The notes: generated by a model from the letters alone, not told the origin. A DNA stretch of 64,000 nucleotides from Diorhabda sublineata (GCF_026230105.1 NC_079485.1:25525572-25589571); one strand, 5' to 3'; shown: positions 11,668-27,100, numbered from the stretch's first letter. Program-made: numbers and translations.

Positions 11668-11760
11668 TTAAATACATTTTCAGTCCACAAAAAATGCCAA
11701 GTACTATTTAAACTTCTTAACGATCTAAATTTCTATAATATTGAATATATTTTATTATAT

Positions 11761-13901
11761 TTAAAATGGTTTATACGAAAGTGGAAATTTCGAAGGTAAA
11801 CTTCTGTACAAATGCTTTACAACGTGATCCCAATCTAGCAAACCACAATATTCAATTATTTTCTTTTCAACCTCTTCAGTTGGCTTATCTTCTTGCATTT
11901 TAAGTATGTATTTCAATAATCTTCCATAATGGTTATTTACGAACGCATGCCAAATGGCAAAATATAAAACATGACTTGTCAAAACCTAAAAAAGAAAAAG
12001 GCTTATATTTTCTTTTTAAAATATTTAACTAAATTATGTTTTGTTGTACAGAAGTTATTGCAGAGGTTTCCAATGTACCAACTTCTAATCCCTAATTACT
12101 AATTGTTCAAATGTACCCCATTGCATGTGATTGTAGAACAGTGATTCCCAACAGGTGGTTCTTGAACCCCTGGGGGTTCATGAAAATAATATTGTAATGG
12201 CCTATTTTTTAAAGCACCATTAAAATCAAAAGCAAAACAAAAAATTAAAGTACACACCCACTGTGTCTTATTAATGTTTTATTTAAATTTTATTATAATT
12301 GATTGATATAATCAATTATTCTGCAATACGAAAAATATATATTCTATCCAATTTTATTGCTTTTTTACCTGTTATTAACGACTACATAGGATTTTGTCAA
12401 ATTTTTTCGAACTCTCCTTTTGGTTCGCGAGAAAAAAGGTTAGGAAACACTGTTCTAAGACATTTAAATAAACTTACTTTAGCGTCAGATGGATCTACGA
12501 ACTTAACCAACGCTTTCCATACTTCCAATATTTTTTGTTTATACATATTAGAATCAGGTTCCTTATTATCATCCCACAGAGCAAGTCGACACAGTGCTAT
12601 CCCTTTGCGTGCCAAACATTCCACATAAATATTCTTTTGTTGATCCATTGTACTACAAAATTTATGTTTTTACTTTGAATATTTTTAAATTGAAAAAATT
12701 GTTAAAAAACACACACACACACAAAACTTACATCTTAATTTTAGCTGCATCAGGTCTTAAATCAGTCTTCATGGCAATAAAAGCTAAAATAGAACTAGCA
12801 TTTAATCCAGAAAGTACCTTATTGCAAATACTGATAACTTTGTTATTAATATCTTCAACAGAACCATTCTGCTTTGATTTTGTCAACGTAGGTAAAGCTC
12901 TTTTATCTAATGGGTCCATAACTTGTAAATAGGCAGAATGAATAAGTAGATGGTCTGGATATTCTTTCAATAACTCTTCATACATGGTTTGAGCAGTGGC
13001 AGGGTCTAAAACATTTCGACTAATAATTGGCAGAAACTAACAAAATTACAAATATCTACAAAGAAACTTGAACAACAAAATTGATTTACTAGTAATTTTA
13101 TTGAGTAACATTAATTAAACTAGCATTTCATCAATACACTTGACATAGAGGAAAAAATTGCACCTAATATCTTGTAAAGTCAAAATATTGAAAACTGAAA
13201 TTGTTTGATATTATATAAGGCACTTGCAATTGCATCGTGGCTGCCACCAAACAAAACCTCTTCACTTCTGCTACCTACTTTCTTCAAGTTACTGTATCCA
13301 TCCTTGGCCACAATAAAAGAAAACAAAAACTTCCAAATAATCACGAATCAACAAGATTAGATTGATCACCAATGTTTTACAAAAGTAACTAAATATTTCT
13401 TAGGCCTGTTTAACGTGAGTAAAAATGTTGGATAATGTCGAACAACATGACATCAAACCTAGAAAGCTACTATGTCAAAATATTGCAATAATTGATCAGC
13501 TGCGCTTAATCTGCAATTGCTTGTGACCAAGACATATTGCACTAAAGGTTCTCTTGCTCCATATCAAGTGACCTTAATATTTAATCATGCGTCGATATGT
13601 TCTGTACGTTTCGAGTGTTAATTAATATTTAAGAACAAAAATATTTACCCATTTTAGATAATAACTGTGTTTTTGGATCCCTTAGTGCTTCTTTATATTC
13701 ATCTGATTTAGTTTTTTCCAAATTGCCATTTGATACATTCGGTTTCTTCGCACTTATATCATTCAAAATATATTTAATTTGATATACATCAACTTTTTTA
13801 CCATGTTCATCTTTTGCATATGTTATAGAACCAGTTAAATAATGCGCCAAGTTGTTCGACTTTAATGAAAACCTAAACAATAAATAAATGAAGTAATTAC
13901 T

Positions 13902-13976
<75 letters not shown>

Positions 13977-16900
13977 ATATATCTATATCTTCAATTCAAC
14001 TTACTTTTCAGATGTGAGAGGAGCTATATACAATGGAATGGGAGCATGAGGATTAGAATTATTAGTGAATCCAGGTTTCTTTCCTCCGACTAGAGCTTGA
14101 GTATAGGATAAATATACATCCATTGGTATTTGGCTGCTTAATTTTTGTATCAATAAAAGAGGAGCTTCATTCAATTTTTCTAAATAATCTTTTTTATCAT
14201 GTCTAATTTGCAGTCTTATAATGTAATCTCCTTTTTCTAATTTTATAGAATACTGAAATATATTAAAGAGTTAAATACAAACTTTACTCATTGGCTATAA
14301 ACCTCTCAGAAATATATGATAATTATCTTATTTAGAAATAGTTACTCATTGTTCTATGTACTCTAACAGACATTGATTTATATTTGATAGAAAACCGAAC
14401 AGAAAATTTATACCTCAACACCATCTATCTTTTTGATATGCAATTAATTATAAATTGTAGACAGTATTATTTTGTTTTACAATGAGTAATTAGTTAAAAT
14501 TCAATCAAGTGAAACTAAAGGACTAGTTGGCATAAATCAAATTCCCTTACGCCCTACATAAGCATTTTTAATTATTAGTGAGACTATGATTATGAAAGCT
14601 ACCAGTAAAATGTTTGAGTAACATCCCAACTGAGTTCATAATTTTATAAACAATAACGAGATAAGATATAGCAGCATAAAATTTTTATACAAATGAAACT
14701 ATGTTTAATCAATTCCTACTTACTTTGTCTGCATATGCATCTCCACAGCCCAATAATTGTTTATTTGCATCATACAACATCCAAAATTGTGATTCAAACT
14801 CGGATTCATACAACATATTATTCAATAACGGCAAATTAGGAGATAATTCACATTGTTTGGATATATTAAAGTTGTATATTAATACTAATTCATAAATTTG
14901 CCTACATGGAGGTATTATATCTCTTGACGATAAAGGAATAATTTTCAAGTCAGAAGGCCTGCAAATTTAAATAATTTTCAAGTAATGCAAAACTTGATAT
15001 TTAACAATCAATAGAAGTAACTTTGTTATTGGATTAAATAGTTTTTAAGAGCAGGTTTAAGTCCAATGCTATTTATAAATCTCATGGATAAGATAGTCAA
15101 GACAAAAAAATGCAAATACCTGAATATAACAGTTGGATATAGAAACATGGAACTTGTAAAACGTTGACGATTCAAAGAATAAAATCACAGAAATGTCATC
15201 ATAGATATAACAAAAATCAAAACAATTGATACAAGAGAATATATAAAAAGTAATATACCATTTAAAAATGAATGGAGGGTCCAATAGAAATGAGACCAAA
15301 TAGAGGAATTGAGGACAAAAATAGAAAAAAGTTAATAGAGGAAGTTGATAAAAAAAGTAGAAGGGCTGGAACTGGAAAGAATTAAAAATTAGATAACAAT
15401 TACTCACTTTAGAATTTGGACGGCATTTTTCAAGTTAATAGCAGGTGAAATGTCTTCACCTTGTAAAGTTTTCACTTCAACGCAGTGAATTCCATCAGCT
15501 TCATGCATTGTTATTGAAGGTTGGTTGGGTTTGATACCAAAAAATAAGATAGTATAATCTAAATTAGATTCTCCTATGTTAGCCCAATATTTAGCAATTA
15601 CTAATTCCAGTACTAGATCTCCCTTTACAGGAAAACTTATCACTACTTCAGTTTTGGTAGTAATGGCTACAGTTTTATTTACTTCTAAAGCCTTACAAAA
15701 TTGTCTTGGTAACATTTGCAAACCATGTATAACGAATCTTCCAGTGTCTTCATCAGATATCAATTTTAATACTGCCCATGTTGCCATTGTTGGAACTGTG
15801 TAATAATGTCTTTTTATGGTATTTGCTTTGAAATTAACTTTGCTGTAACTAATCTGATACCTAGGTTCCTCTAATTCTAATGGTTGAATTATGGTTATGG
15901 GTATTTTGAATACAGGTCCTTTTTCTACACATTTTACATCATAACCATTTAGGAAGGTGCAATGCAATCCAGAAGGTAATCCATCAGTATCTATTTTAAT
16001 GGCAAACATTCTAGCTACATTGGATAAATCTAAATGCAAAGGAAAACTGACATATGTTGCATCACAAGTGAGAACAAATTTTTGGTTGTAATAAATTTTG
16101 TCATATGCAGAAACTTCATCATGTTTTAGGAAATGAGGTTCTATACTAATTTTAAAAGATTGAGAGGAAGTATATTTCTTCGAACGGATATAAATGCCTT
16201 TGGAATTATGAGAACCACATTGTATTTGGAATCTAACATTTGTATCAGGTTCATTATGATAATTTAGTAAATAATCAAATGCTTTTTCAATTTGTATCAA
16301 GCCGCTTCCTTGGGCAGGTACTTCAACTCCATCCAGAAACTTGGCAGTATTTTCTAATGCCCTACGAATAATATAAGGAGAAAAGGTGAGCTCCTGTTGG
16401 ATTGAACCTGATATTAAAAGACAGACAACACCAGCTGCATGGGGTGAAGCCATAGATGTACCATTCATCAATTGAGAATATCTCAATGCAAAGTTAGGTA
16501 CTGACGTTATCGCTCCTCCAGGAGCACATACATGAACCCCAATGCCTCCATCAATAGTTGGCCCTCTAGATGACCATGTATATGGCGTCCCTACAAGAAA
16601 TTAAATGAGTATTCGAAATAATGATAAAATACAAAAATATCTTATATTATGTTTATAAATATTGAGCAAATCAATTTAATGGCAAGCTAGTAGTGGTGTT
16701 TGGAATACAAACTTTATCTATAATATTTAGCAACGTTTACGAGAGGCAAGAAAAATATGCAAATCAACTTGATTTTTTATATAGTGATTAAAATATGTTC
16801 CCTTCTACAGGACTTTTTGTACACAACTTTTTCAAAAAAGGGACTTAGGGACCAAACTTGAAAAAAAAGTGACTTTAGGGGCCTATCATTTTACACATAA

Positions 16901-19257
16901 ATAATAATATATGAAAGAGTTTCTTTTGCACGATACTAGATTTAAAAAAAGGGACTTGGGGATCAATTTGCAAAAAAGGTACATTTAGAGACCTAAAATA
17001 AAAAAGGGACTTCTAGGGACCTAACTAAAAACCCTGCCTTCTAGAATGTCTTTAAATATGCTTTTATCATCAAAGTTCAATCCAAAATTATTTATTTTTC
17101 CTCTTTAATAAAACTGCACGCCACAAAAACATTTGTTGAAAAAAATACTATTGACTATATCTAGAATATGTTAAAATAACTGACCTGGTAATTTTTGCCT
17201 CATGGCATATTCAGCTACCATCATTTCTGGAGACACATAAGCACCTATACTAATAACTGGTTCATTTATGGTATCAGACGGAGTACTAATGGTATTAAGC
17301 GCGGGGCCATGGTTACCAGCAGAAGAAACCCAAGTAACGCCATATTTATTTACAATTTCATTAATCAGTTCACCAATTCTCCTGCAAAAAAACAAGTCAG
17401 GTATAAAATTAAGTAAATGATAAAAATGTTTCCGAATTGAATTAAAATATGTGAAAAAAGACAAACCAATATATTGTGAAATAATATATGTGTTTATGTA
17501 CCCTGTATCAACCCAATGTGCGTGTTCTCCATAACTCATGTTTATTACTTGGATGTTAAGTGTTTCCTTTAATTCAATTATTTTGATCATAGCTCTGATT
17601 AGAGCTGTACCTGTCTCCATTGACCCCAACCTGCCATCTCCTATGGTTAATGACACTATTTGTGCTCCAGGAGCAATTCCATTTTCTTCAGGTGAGTGGG
17701 GAAAATAACCTGCTGCAATAGAAGCTACATGGGTTCCATGACTTGCTAAAAATAAATCCACTATAATAAAAATCATTATAGCGATTCAATTAAAACTGAG
17801 AAATATTTAGGAGTAAGTTTTGTAAATAACCAGATGAAAATTTAATGAAAATGATCTTTGCTTAGTATCTTCTTATCTAAAATGTTTATGGTAACTTTAA
17901 ATATGATATGAAGAAGCTGAAATTATGAGAAATAGTTTGGAGTTCTGGAACCGATTTAACATAAGTCAACTTTCGTAAATGTTTAATTTACTAATTTTTC
18001 ATATTGTTGATATATGTAATCAGTGTTCACTACAAGACAATGATCTACCATTGAATTTGCTGAGCAGCTGAAATAAGTGAAATACTTGATTTTATTTTAA
18101 AATAAAGCTATCATTCCTGGTTTAGTAACAAGTAATAAGTACTTACAGCATACACCAACTAATTCTAAAATATCTCCATTATCATGGACATTCATGCTAA
18201 AATTTAGATAATCAACATCTGTTAGTGGAGCAAATTCATGTGTAATACTATATTCTCCAAGTAAGGGGCATTTTGATACATCACCATCTTCAGTTGTATC
18301 TACACAAGCTACCCAATGTTGGCCATTGTGAAACAAGATACAATCATAAATGGGCCCCAGATCATTATACTTTTTGTCAAAGTTATTTAGGATATCTTGC
18401 ATGGCATCTAAATTTTCTTTTTCAAGTTTATCAAAATCATTCAGTGTCTTAGCTAAAATTAGAGGATGAATAGTCAAGTTTTAAAATATTCATTTGTTTA
18501 TTCTAAAACAAAACTTTAAAAAATACTGTTTAGTATGTACATTGAAACAAATAATTGAATTTTAGCATTGTAGACAAACAATATGTTAAACTGAAATTTG
18601 TTATTTTTATTATGAAATAAAATAAGGGAACCAATTCTTACAGTTATGAGTAGATTCAAAATTCGCCATTTTTCTATTTATTTCACTAACTATTTTCCTA
18701 TGGCTCTCTTCCCAATTTTTCTTTTTGTATTCAGCTTTGACACGATCTTTTAGTCTTTCAGGATACAGATCAAAAGCACGTTTAACGCCTAATCTATATA
18801 AATTATTAGGATTTGTCCAAGTAGAAGGTATCTATAAATAAAATTAGTTTTACAAATAGGCAAAAAATTGTGAAATTTTCTTTGTGGGTAGTATCAAACT
18901 ATAAAACTCACTTTAATTTTTTTTCCACTCATTGTAGTGATTATACCATCAACTGGGACAACTCTCGTTGTAGTATTTACATCGCCACAGCCACTACAAT
19001 CAAAACGTTCAATTACCTTAACTTTGCCATCAGAAGTTTCCTAAAATACAATTTTGTTATTAAATTATACTAAAATTCTTTATTTTGCTTGTTACCTTCA
19101 ATCCAGGAGCTCCAGGATCAATTCCGGAATCCAAAATAGCTACAACAATTCCTCTACCATCGTAAGTGGGGTATTTGGATAGAAAAGATACTACCCCCGT
19201 TTCTTTTTTAGGTAAAAGAGATCCAACAGGAAAATCAGTTTCTTTTATTTCTACCAT
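11761..19257 (-). CDS. TPP2: Tripeptidyl-peptidase II (giant cytosolic subtilisin-like serine protease)
   Basis: Thirteen exons can be joined without a phase conflict (right to left): 19257-19096, 19040-18912, 18831-18642, 18452-18147, 17745-17502, 17381-17185, 16590-15408, 14958-14724, 14252-14005, 13872-13649, 13005-12732, 12652-12478, 11985-11761. They give 1263 codons plus stop, against about 1250 in human. Known function: it removes tripeptides from peptides released by the proteasome, in a very large spindle complex. The catalytic residues are visible: D43 (AILDSGIDPGAPG), H265 (SHGTHVASIAAG), oxyanion N367 (SSAGNHGP) and S455 (NGTSMASPHAAG). The long insert between D and H and the C-terminal region (SREDIIP-like PLSSRDIIPP, YESEFESQFW, EYPDH, AMKTDLRPDAA) are TPP2-specific. 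I chose Met 19257 because MVEIKETDFPVGSLLPKKETG aligns with the family start; an upstream in-frame Met would add 28 residues. The exon 11 acceptor is the TTTTAG before 13005, since the nearer upstream AG breaks the frame. It looks intact. Confidence 0.95.
12139..12452. mobile_element. Non-autonomous hAT element (MITE) in TPP2 intron 12
   Basis: It starts 'cagtgattcccaac' and ends with the complement of 'cagtgtttcctaacc', the classic CAGTG-type hAT terminal inverted repeat, followed by 'ggtggttc'. Flanking octamers ttgtagaa and ttctaaga match at 5 of 8 positions, compatible with a decayed 8-bp target duplication. It has no coding capacity and ends only 26 bp from the exon 12 donor side. Confidence 0.75.
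13904..13988. repeat. (TA)n microsatellite in TPP2 intron 9
   Basis: About 85 bp of TA dinucleotides with one or two interruptions, just upstream (transcriptionally) of exon 10. Confidence 0.95.
16836..17030. repeat. Degenerate tandem/interspersed repeat in TPP2 intron 6
   Basis: Five imperfect copies of a roughly 20-bp unit with consensus 'aaaaaagggacttagggacc', two near 16836-16885 and three near 16945-17030, separated by AT-rich spacer. Confidence 0.7.
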
Positions 19258-21123
19258 AATTTTAAAATATCTGTTTCTAGGTATATCTAGCAAATAATAT
19301 GTATAAAAGTCAATCACAACCTTGTAAAGCTAGCTTATTGTACTTTAATTTTTTCTCAATTCACATATAACACGGATCTTAAATCTACCAAAATATTAAA
19401 CGCTTTGTTCTTTATTAAAATAAATATAAATTGATTCAATGTTTTTCTATTTATAACCTATTTTATTACACTTAAAGAGTTGCCTTAAATTTTGCACGTC
19501 ATGTCACTTTCCAAGATTAAGTGACACTGGCTATTGGCTAATGATACACCTGTGGTTAGCTACCAACAGTTAATTATACGTACACAAGTTTGTATTTCTG
19601 AACTATAGAATTTAATTAAAAATTCACATACATGTTATTAATGAAAACTAGTTTCTATTACTGATCACAGATATCACGAATAAGGTTTTATGTAGATAAA
19701 AGAGCATATTGTGTTGCCTAACTAGAATTAAATTCTAAATAAAAAATAAGTAACTTCAATATTTTTACTGTTAATAGCTCGTTTAGCAGTTTTTTGATTT
19801 ATTTACTATTCTGAGAATCGTTCTCATTATCTGTTTAAACTTTTAAACAAGTTAAATTACAATTGTTAAATGTAATGCTATAATAGTAGACACAAATTTT
19901 CGTTTTCAATATGAAGATCCTGTTTTAACAGAACCGCCACAAATATATCTAGAATAACGATTTTTTAGGTACAGGTAGGTGAAAAGGAAAGGACTATGTA
20001 AGTTGCGACAATGGAGACACCAAAAATCTGAAGATTGGAAGTGTGTTCAGAAAAAACTGAAGGTCAAAGCCTCACCGGAAAGGAAATCGTACAGAGTACT
20101 TCACTAAATGCGCATGTAGATATTTCTTTATCAAAATAAATGAATTTGCAAATTCTGTACTTTACTTTTTGAAACTATTTTTTCTTAATTGAAAACTATA
20201 CAGATAAAATTGATTAGGTCGATACATTTAAATTAAGTATAACTATAAACTGCCACTTACTGAAATTTCAAATATTCAAAGGTGATCCATAAAAAATATT
20301 CCTCAGTATCTCTGTTACAATATTTTATCTATATTTGCGTTTTGGATAACACAAAAAGTGATAAAAGTTATATAAATTATACATATGTGTATAGAAATAA
20401 CTATATATCTCATTATTCAAACGAGAAACAATATAAAAGTAGATTTTATATATATTAACGTTGATTATACACTTGATTAGGCAACTCAATATGATTAGGA
20501 CTTTTTCTTTAGATACGGTAAGCAATACAAGACTCAAGCATTGCATACTTTTTAAAATGAGGAAAACTGATTATGATAATAACATTTTTGTTGTCCATTA
20601 AAGGTACATCACAATTATTCACTAGTGTACCCATTTTATTTTGTGAAAATGTGACCTCATTGGATTGAAAATATTCAAGATGATCTAATAAAATTTTGGA
20701 CAAGTCTTTAATATTCTACAACCTTTAGAGTCATCTAAAAATATTAAGTACTTAGAAAAAACATTTCTTTTTGTCTTTGACCAGCAATTCACGAGTGCCA
20801 GAGCCAAAACTTTTTGGAATGCTTTAATTGTACAGACTTAATAGAATTTAGTTGTAAATTTCCTGTTATCCATCTCCAGTTATTTGATGAAGATCTAGAT
20901 GAAGTGCTTGAAAGTTTTTAAGCGAATTTTAAAATTTTAGTTACGCTTAAGGCATGCCCGGTCCTGTCTAAATTTAATAATTAAGAATCTAACTTCTGAC
21001 TTGGTAAAAAAATACAGATGCAGCTGGAGGCAAGGAGGATGGATGAACGTTAAAATAATCAGTGACTGTTTAAGTCATGTATGAATACACTGAACTCCGT
21101 CAGGCCAGTCAATACTGTTAACT
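19258..21123. promoter_or_regulatory. Divergent intergenic region between TPP2 and the leprecan gene
   Basis: The 1.87 kb separating the two start codons should contain both promoters, as the genes point away from each other. No clear TATA box or CpG-rich core was seen. Short frames (for example on the - strand at 20509-20703) have no recognisable motif and I do not call them genes. Confidence 0.5.
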
Positions 21124-24100
21124 ATGTCTGTTACCACGTGTGTTGTAAAAACACTCCTCTTTTTAAATCTATATCTATTAACACATGTTCAATCAAATGA
21201 GGGAAATGCTACCGAAAATTGTGTTCAATTGTACGAAAAAGGGGTAGAAGCTTATTTGGAGAATAGTTGGGGAGATTGTGTAACTTATTTTGAAGAAGCT
21301 ATAGTGAAATACAGAAAATATCGGAAGCAAGTATCAAGTTGTAGATTAAAGTGTAAAAATGATGCTGAACTCTCCGAACCTCTATATCCTGTGGATTTAG
21401 AAAATTTATTATTTTTTGAGAGAGCGATTAGACAGACTTTGTGCATTATAAAGTGTGAAAATGAAAATAAAAATATACTGGAAAACTACAATGTTAATCT
21501 GGAAACCGGCAGTTTGTTTGAACAACAAAAACCTTATGAATATTTACATATTTGTTACTTCCAGGTAAGTACTGGATTTTTTAAAGGATCTAAATTACTG
21601 TTCAAATATGTATTATAAAAATTAAGTTCATTGACAGTTACGCAATTGTTTTGAAATTGAAAAGGAATACAAAAATAGTAATTCAATTATATGAGACAAT
21701 ATTAAAATTTACTTTTACTTACGAAAAATTTTTATTTGGGAGTTTATTAACATATTTTGGACTTTTATTAAATATAGGATTATACGTAGGAAAAATAATG
21801 TCTAATTAGTGCTATCTGGTATTGGGTATTCGAATGAACAATTTTGGATAATAAAAAAATATTTGAAAGTATGTAACTAAGTAATAAAAGCCTTTTAAGG
21901 AAAAATGTACATAAAGAATATATTATTTTTACCTTATACACATATATATGGACTTCTTAAGTTCAGCTAAATCTTATATAGTATATTCTAAATCTTATTT
22001 TTATATAATTAATATTTCGTTCCTATCATAATAATTCTATTTTTTTTGTTAACCTTGTCCATTTGTGTAACGAAGTCATTAAATTTATAATTTGGGAGCA
22101 ACAATTACCAATTGAGATAAAATTATCTATGCCATAAGTTTCAAATGTTTATATTTTACTGTACAGAGAGTGGTTTAGCCATTCGTGTAACAATTAATTG
22201 ATAAGTTTTTTCAAAATTGACAATTCTACGAAATAGGTAGGCTCTTAATTTTGTTCATATTGATTCTTTGACATGGAGGATCAAGTGGGATAATCATTTA
22301 CATAAATACGTGTATGCATCATATTTATATTTTCCAAGGAAATATTAACCTTTTATCAATAATATCGATTTGTTTATTCTCGATACACTTGCTTTGCCAA
22401 AGTACTTTCGCAGATGGTGGATTCGAATGTTATTTTTGGATGTTTTGTAATATCCTAGTTAAATTATTTCTAGTTCTTATTATTCGGTTTATGACGCGTG
22501 TGTAGTCACAGTAATAAATATATTTATAGTTTTGTTTATTTCGTAAGAAAAACTAGACATTAATAATACCTAATTGAGGAATTGAAAAAAAACATTTACA
22601 AACAAGTAACAAAATGATAATCCTTACTAGAGAAAATTGTTTTAATATATGTTTGATGTTCAGTGACGTAAAACACGATTCAAAATTTTATGCATTCCCT
22701 TCTATATTCAAATAATTGGAAATTGTTGATCTTTCCATTCTTAATATCTTGGTTCCACATTTTACTGGTTTACTTAACACTCTTGTATAATATCTTCATT
22801 TTAAAATGTCTCCCACCCGAATTTTCAGATAAATGACTGTAATTTTTACTTGAAGCAAAAAATTTGGTGAAAGAAAAAATTGCCAAAGGATTCTGGCATC
22901 TTCAGCGGCTTTTTATAGTTAAAATAACATTGTTTAGTAACAGTAGACAATAATTTAAAAATAGAATTTTCATATTGGAAATAGATTATCAAAGCTTTTC
23001 GAATTTGCAAATTGAAATAATTATAATTATAATTAAAACCACACTCTATTAAAACACCAAATTGCTATAAACTTTTATACTCGTAATGAGAGTAAGCTCC
23101 CGGTTTGTTCTGAATTATGTCCAATGCTGGTACTACGAAGTACCTGGCCCAACAAAAAGAAAACACAAAAATTCTGGAAAATAATATATTTATTCTCTAA
23201 TCTCCTTCTAGCTCTTTACACTTTTCCCAGCGATGTTCAATAAGTTCGATACCCATTTTATAATAATAATTGCCAAGATCCTCAAAATATTCATTAACTG
23301 GCGACATCATCTTTTCATTGTTGGAAAATCTTTGACTACCGAGCCATTTTTCATGTCTGGGAACAGAAAATAATCGGAAGGTGCTAAATCTAGCGAATAG
23401 GGTGTATGATGTAGCAATTGAAACTTTAATCCATTAATTTTGGCCAACAACACTTTCTTTTTAGTCGAATACGGCCGCTTTTGCTCGATTTATTCGCTCA
23501 AACGTTGCAATAAGTTCGCATAATACTTGTCGTTAATAGTTTTATTTTTTTCAAGATAATCAATGGAAATTATCCCACGCACATCCTAAAAAGCCAACCC
23601 CATGACCTTGCCTGCAGAGGGAACGGTCTTTACCTTCTTTGGAGCCGGTTCTCCCTTTTGAGTCCATTGCTTTGATTGTTCTTTTGTTTCGGGTGTGAAG
23701 TGATGGATACATGGTTATGAAACGGCACAAAAAATTCGGCTTTATTTCTGTAAAACACTCGATGGAAACATCTTCACGACGTTGTTATTGTTTCACTTTT
23801 TAAAATGCCTATTATGTCTGTTAGCTGGCGCACATTCAGTCGACGATCATTCAGTACCTCTTTGTGGATTTTTTTTAATATTTCTGGACTCGTCACCTCA
23901 TTTGGTCGACCACTGCGATGATTGTCCTCGCAGGTCGTACGGCCTTGTTTAAACTCTGCTATCCATTATCTTACTGTTGATAACGAAGGATCAGTCTCAC
24001 CCAGAGTAGACTCATTCAGCTTTTATATTAGTTTGGTTGAGACCTTTCAAATAAAAGTATATGTTTACAAATTAAATGAAAACATTCAATATTGATGGCT

Positions 24101-27100
24101 GCCAAACAAATACTAAACAACGTAGCGTCTTCAAGCTCGGAACATATGCTGTACACATTGTGTACTTCGTAATACATTGGTATTTTCAAGCAATTACCGC
24201 TATCTCTAGGTCAGGTCAGATATTTCTGGGACCATCCTCGTAAATTGGCTTTATAAAACTCATACAGTCATCATCATCGAATAACATCCTCTTTGTGGTC
24301 CAAACATATTATATTAGCTGGCTGTAGATCTTCCAGCTTGTTTTTCCTGTCTTGTTTTTCTCTTTTCTAAGGTCTATTTCGCGATGTGTCTTAAATTTCA
24401 ATTCATGTCTTATTTAATTTATTCTATCTATGCATGATCAACATTTTCAGGTTAATTTTGATTTACATCAACAATATCACACTAATATTAGATCTGTTTT
24501 TAGCTCCAGATATTGTGTGATAATTTTTTTAAGTAATTTAAGTAACGTATATTGTGGGTAGGTGACAAAACAAATTCTTTCATATATATTTATGTATAAA
24601 TTTGTGGGAAAATATATTTCCAACTATGAATTTGTTTACTTTAGTTCAATTCATCCCCACTCCAAGCAAAATAACTTCATTAAATCATAGCTTAATACTC
24701 AGTTTCGTATGTTTGTCTATCTGCTATTTATTTAGAACTAATTATTTTGTTATTCTTATTTAGAATTTTTATTTTCTCAATTTATCAAATGTTTCTCTGT
24801 AATTTTTTAGTGACTTTTCATGTCTATGTTTTTGGCTCGAACTCGCATATTACATCATAACTAATTATGAACAGTCGGGGGATATTAATTTCCACATTAA
24901 AAAGTTATGAGGTTTTGAAATTTGTAGTCTATCACAATAAAATTGAGTAGAAACCAGTCATAAATGCTCTCCTGAATATATGAAAGAGAATTTGACGTGG
25001 ACATTCCCTCATTCAATCTCTCCAGAATTGTGTTTCTACTTTAAATTTAAATAATAATTCCCTTACGCTAAACGATTAATTGTAATACGATCGATTTTGA
25101 TATTTATATTTCAAAGAACATATATAGATAAGAATGCAGTTATAATAAAACTTGTTCCATAATTAAATTTTTTTCAAAATCCCTTCAATTTTCACCAAGT
25201 CTCTAGTCGCCCTTTCTCCAAAACATCCCCAAACCATTACCGAGCCTCCGCCGTGTTTTACAGTCTAAATTACAAATGAATCCGTTCTTCGTGTGACCTG
25301 TGCACTAACATTTTTCTCTTTGACCCAGAAACCTCAAATATGACTCATCAGTCCATAAAACCCACTCCAACTTTTCATGCGCCCAATTTTTATGTTCTTT
25401 AGCCCACCACAACCTATTAATTTTATTTTGACGAGGTTTCTTGATGCCATCTTTCCAAAGAGGCCGGCTTCTCTCAATCTCCTTTTCACTGCAGAACTAC
25501 TTGAATGCAGTTTCCTAGATTCTTTTATCTGGGCCCATAGTCGATCACGTTTACTGATCCATACCATACGTTTATCTTTAACGGTTGTGGTATTCGAGCT
25601 GCTAGTGGATGCAGATTTTTCCACGATGTAGTCGTGCTATTTTTAATTCGGCGACAATGGTACGGTAAATTTTGCCTAGACTACGAAGACTTGCGATTGA
25701 TGAACGAGTTTCAACCGATAGTTCCTTGGTTTTACTTATTTTCGAACTTCCCACAAGTCTAGATAAATATACGGACTTCACAAAAAGATGTTTTGGTTCA
25801 AAAAGTATAAATCACAGCACGTTCTTGCGTCTCACAGGGTTAAAGGGCTAAAGGGACTAAATTACAATCATAAACACCGAAACAATAGTTCACAGTTAAA
25901 CAATAAGTAACAAATCAGCTGGTACTCGCAAGTTTTAACTTGTTGCACTTACAAAACATTAACATGTGCTTAATGAAAGATAAATTTGTTAAAGTGTAGC
26001 ATTCTAAAATGTAATTAATGAATTATGGGATGGGCAAAACTTTTAACTGTTTGTGTAATTGTTGATCCGGAAATGTTTGTCATCAAAATTTATAAATATC
26101 GGTCTTATTAATGTTACAATTAAAAACAAACAAATCGTATTTTTAGATTTATGTGGTATTAGATACAGTAATTTGCGCTTGTTATTTCATTATACACATG
26201 GAACTATGATTTCCATGATTATACATCACTTTGTTGTAAAATTGTTTAGGATTCGCTGCCAACGAACATAAAATAAGAAATAAGAACCACACACATTCAT
26301 ACTCAAGTGCAAATGTTATCTTATAACTTTTATTATTTATTATAATACACAGATATTTGACAGTTTGTATGAGTAATAAAATAAATCTTATTGTAAGAAG
26401 AATTAAAAAACAAACCAAGCAATAATTAAACAACATTAAGGGTAGAAAATAAATTTATTGGTCGAATCTTCATTAGTTTTACTTTGCAATGATATTAGTA
26501 TTCTTATATCCACATAATAATTTTGTTTTTAAAAATATATTTTTAGACAAAGCAACTAGTAAAGGCTGCATCATCGGCATTTACATATTTAGTTGCACAT
26601 CCTGATGATAAAATTATGTCTCGTAATCTGCAACACTACTTTGACCACGATGTTGATAAGAAGGATATTGTAAACTATGAAGCCAAAGTAAGTTGATAGT
26701 TGATTTCGTCATTGATATCAAAATGAATAATGATTCATTTGTAAAGTTTTTCAAATCAGATTTTGAGAAATTTATCATTATATAGAAATAACTGTTAAGA
26801 ATAGAGTTGTCAGATTTTTTTCAGCCTATAAGAAGCAAAAATACGGGAATTTAGTTTTTTATAAATTTATATAGTGACATTCTTTATTTTTCGACTCGTT
26901 ATTTATTAAACTAGGGACAACATTTTTCTTCCCACGAAATATTTAGAGCTTCCAAAAGCGAAGGATAAAATTCTGAAAATGCTAGGGATTTCGGCACTGG
27001 CAAACTTCCTTCCAAGTTTCAATTGCTACCATAAGCAATCAGAAGTTTTATTAAATTATATTTATTCTATCTTAAAATCTTCCACAGTTTATTGAAAATT

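Noticed and set aside
13006..13016. Earlier acceptor for TPP2 exon 11 (TTATTAG before 13020)
   Set aside because: With the phase left by exon 10 it creates an immediate stop; the TTTTAG before 13005 keeps the frame and gives SKM-DPATAQTMYEELL.
20509..20703. 64-codon - strand frame between TPP2 and leprecan as a small gene
   Set aside because: No similarity to anything I recognise and no supporting signals in a promoter-bearing spacer.
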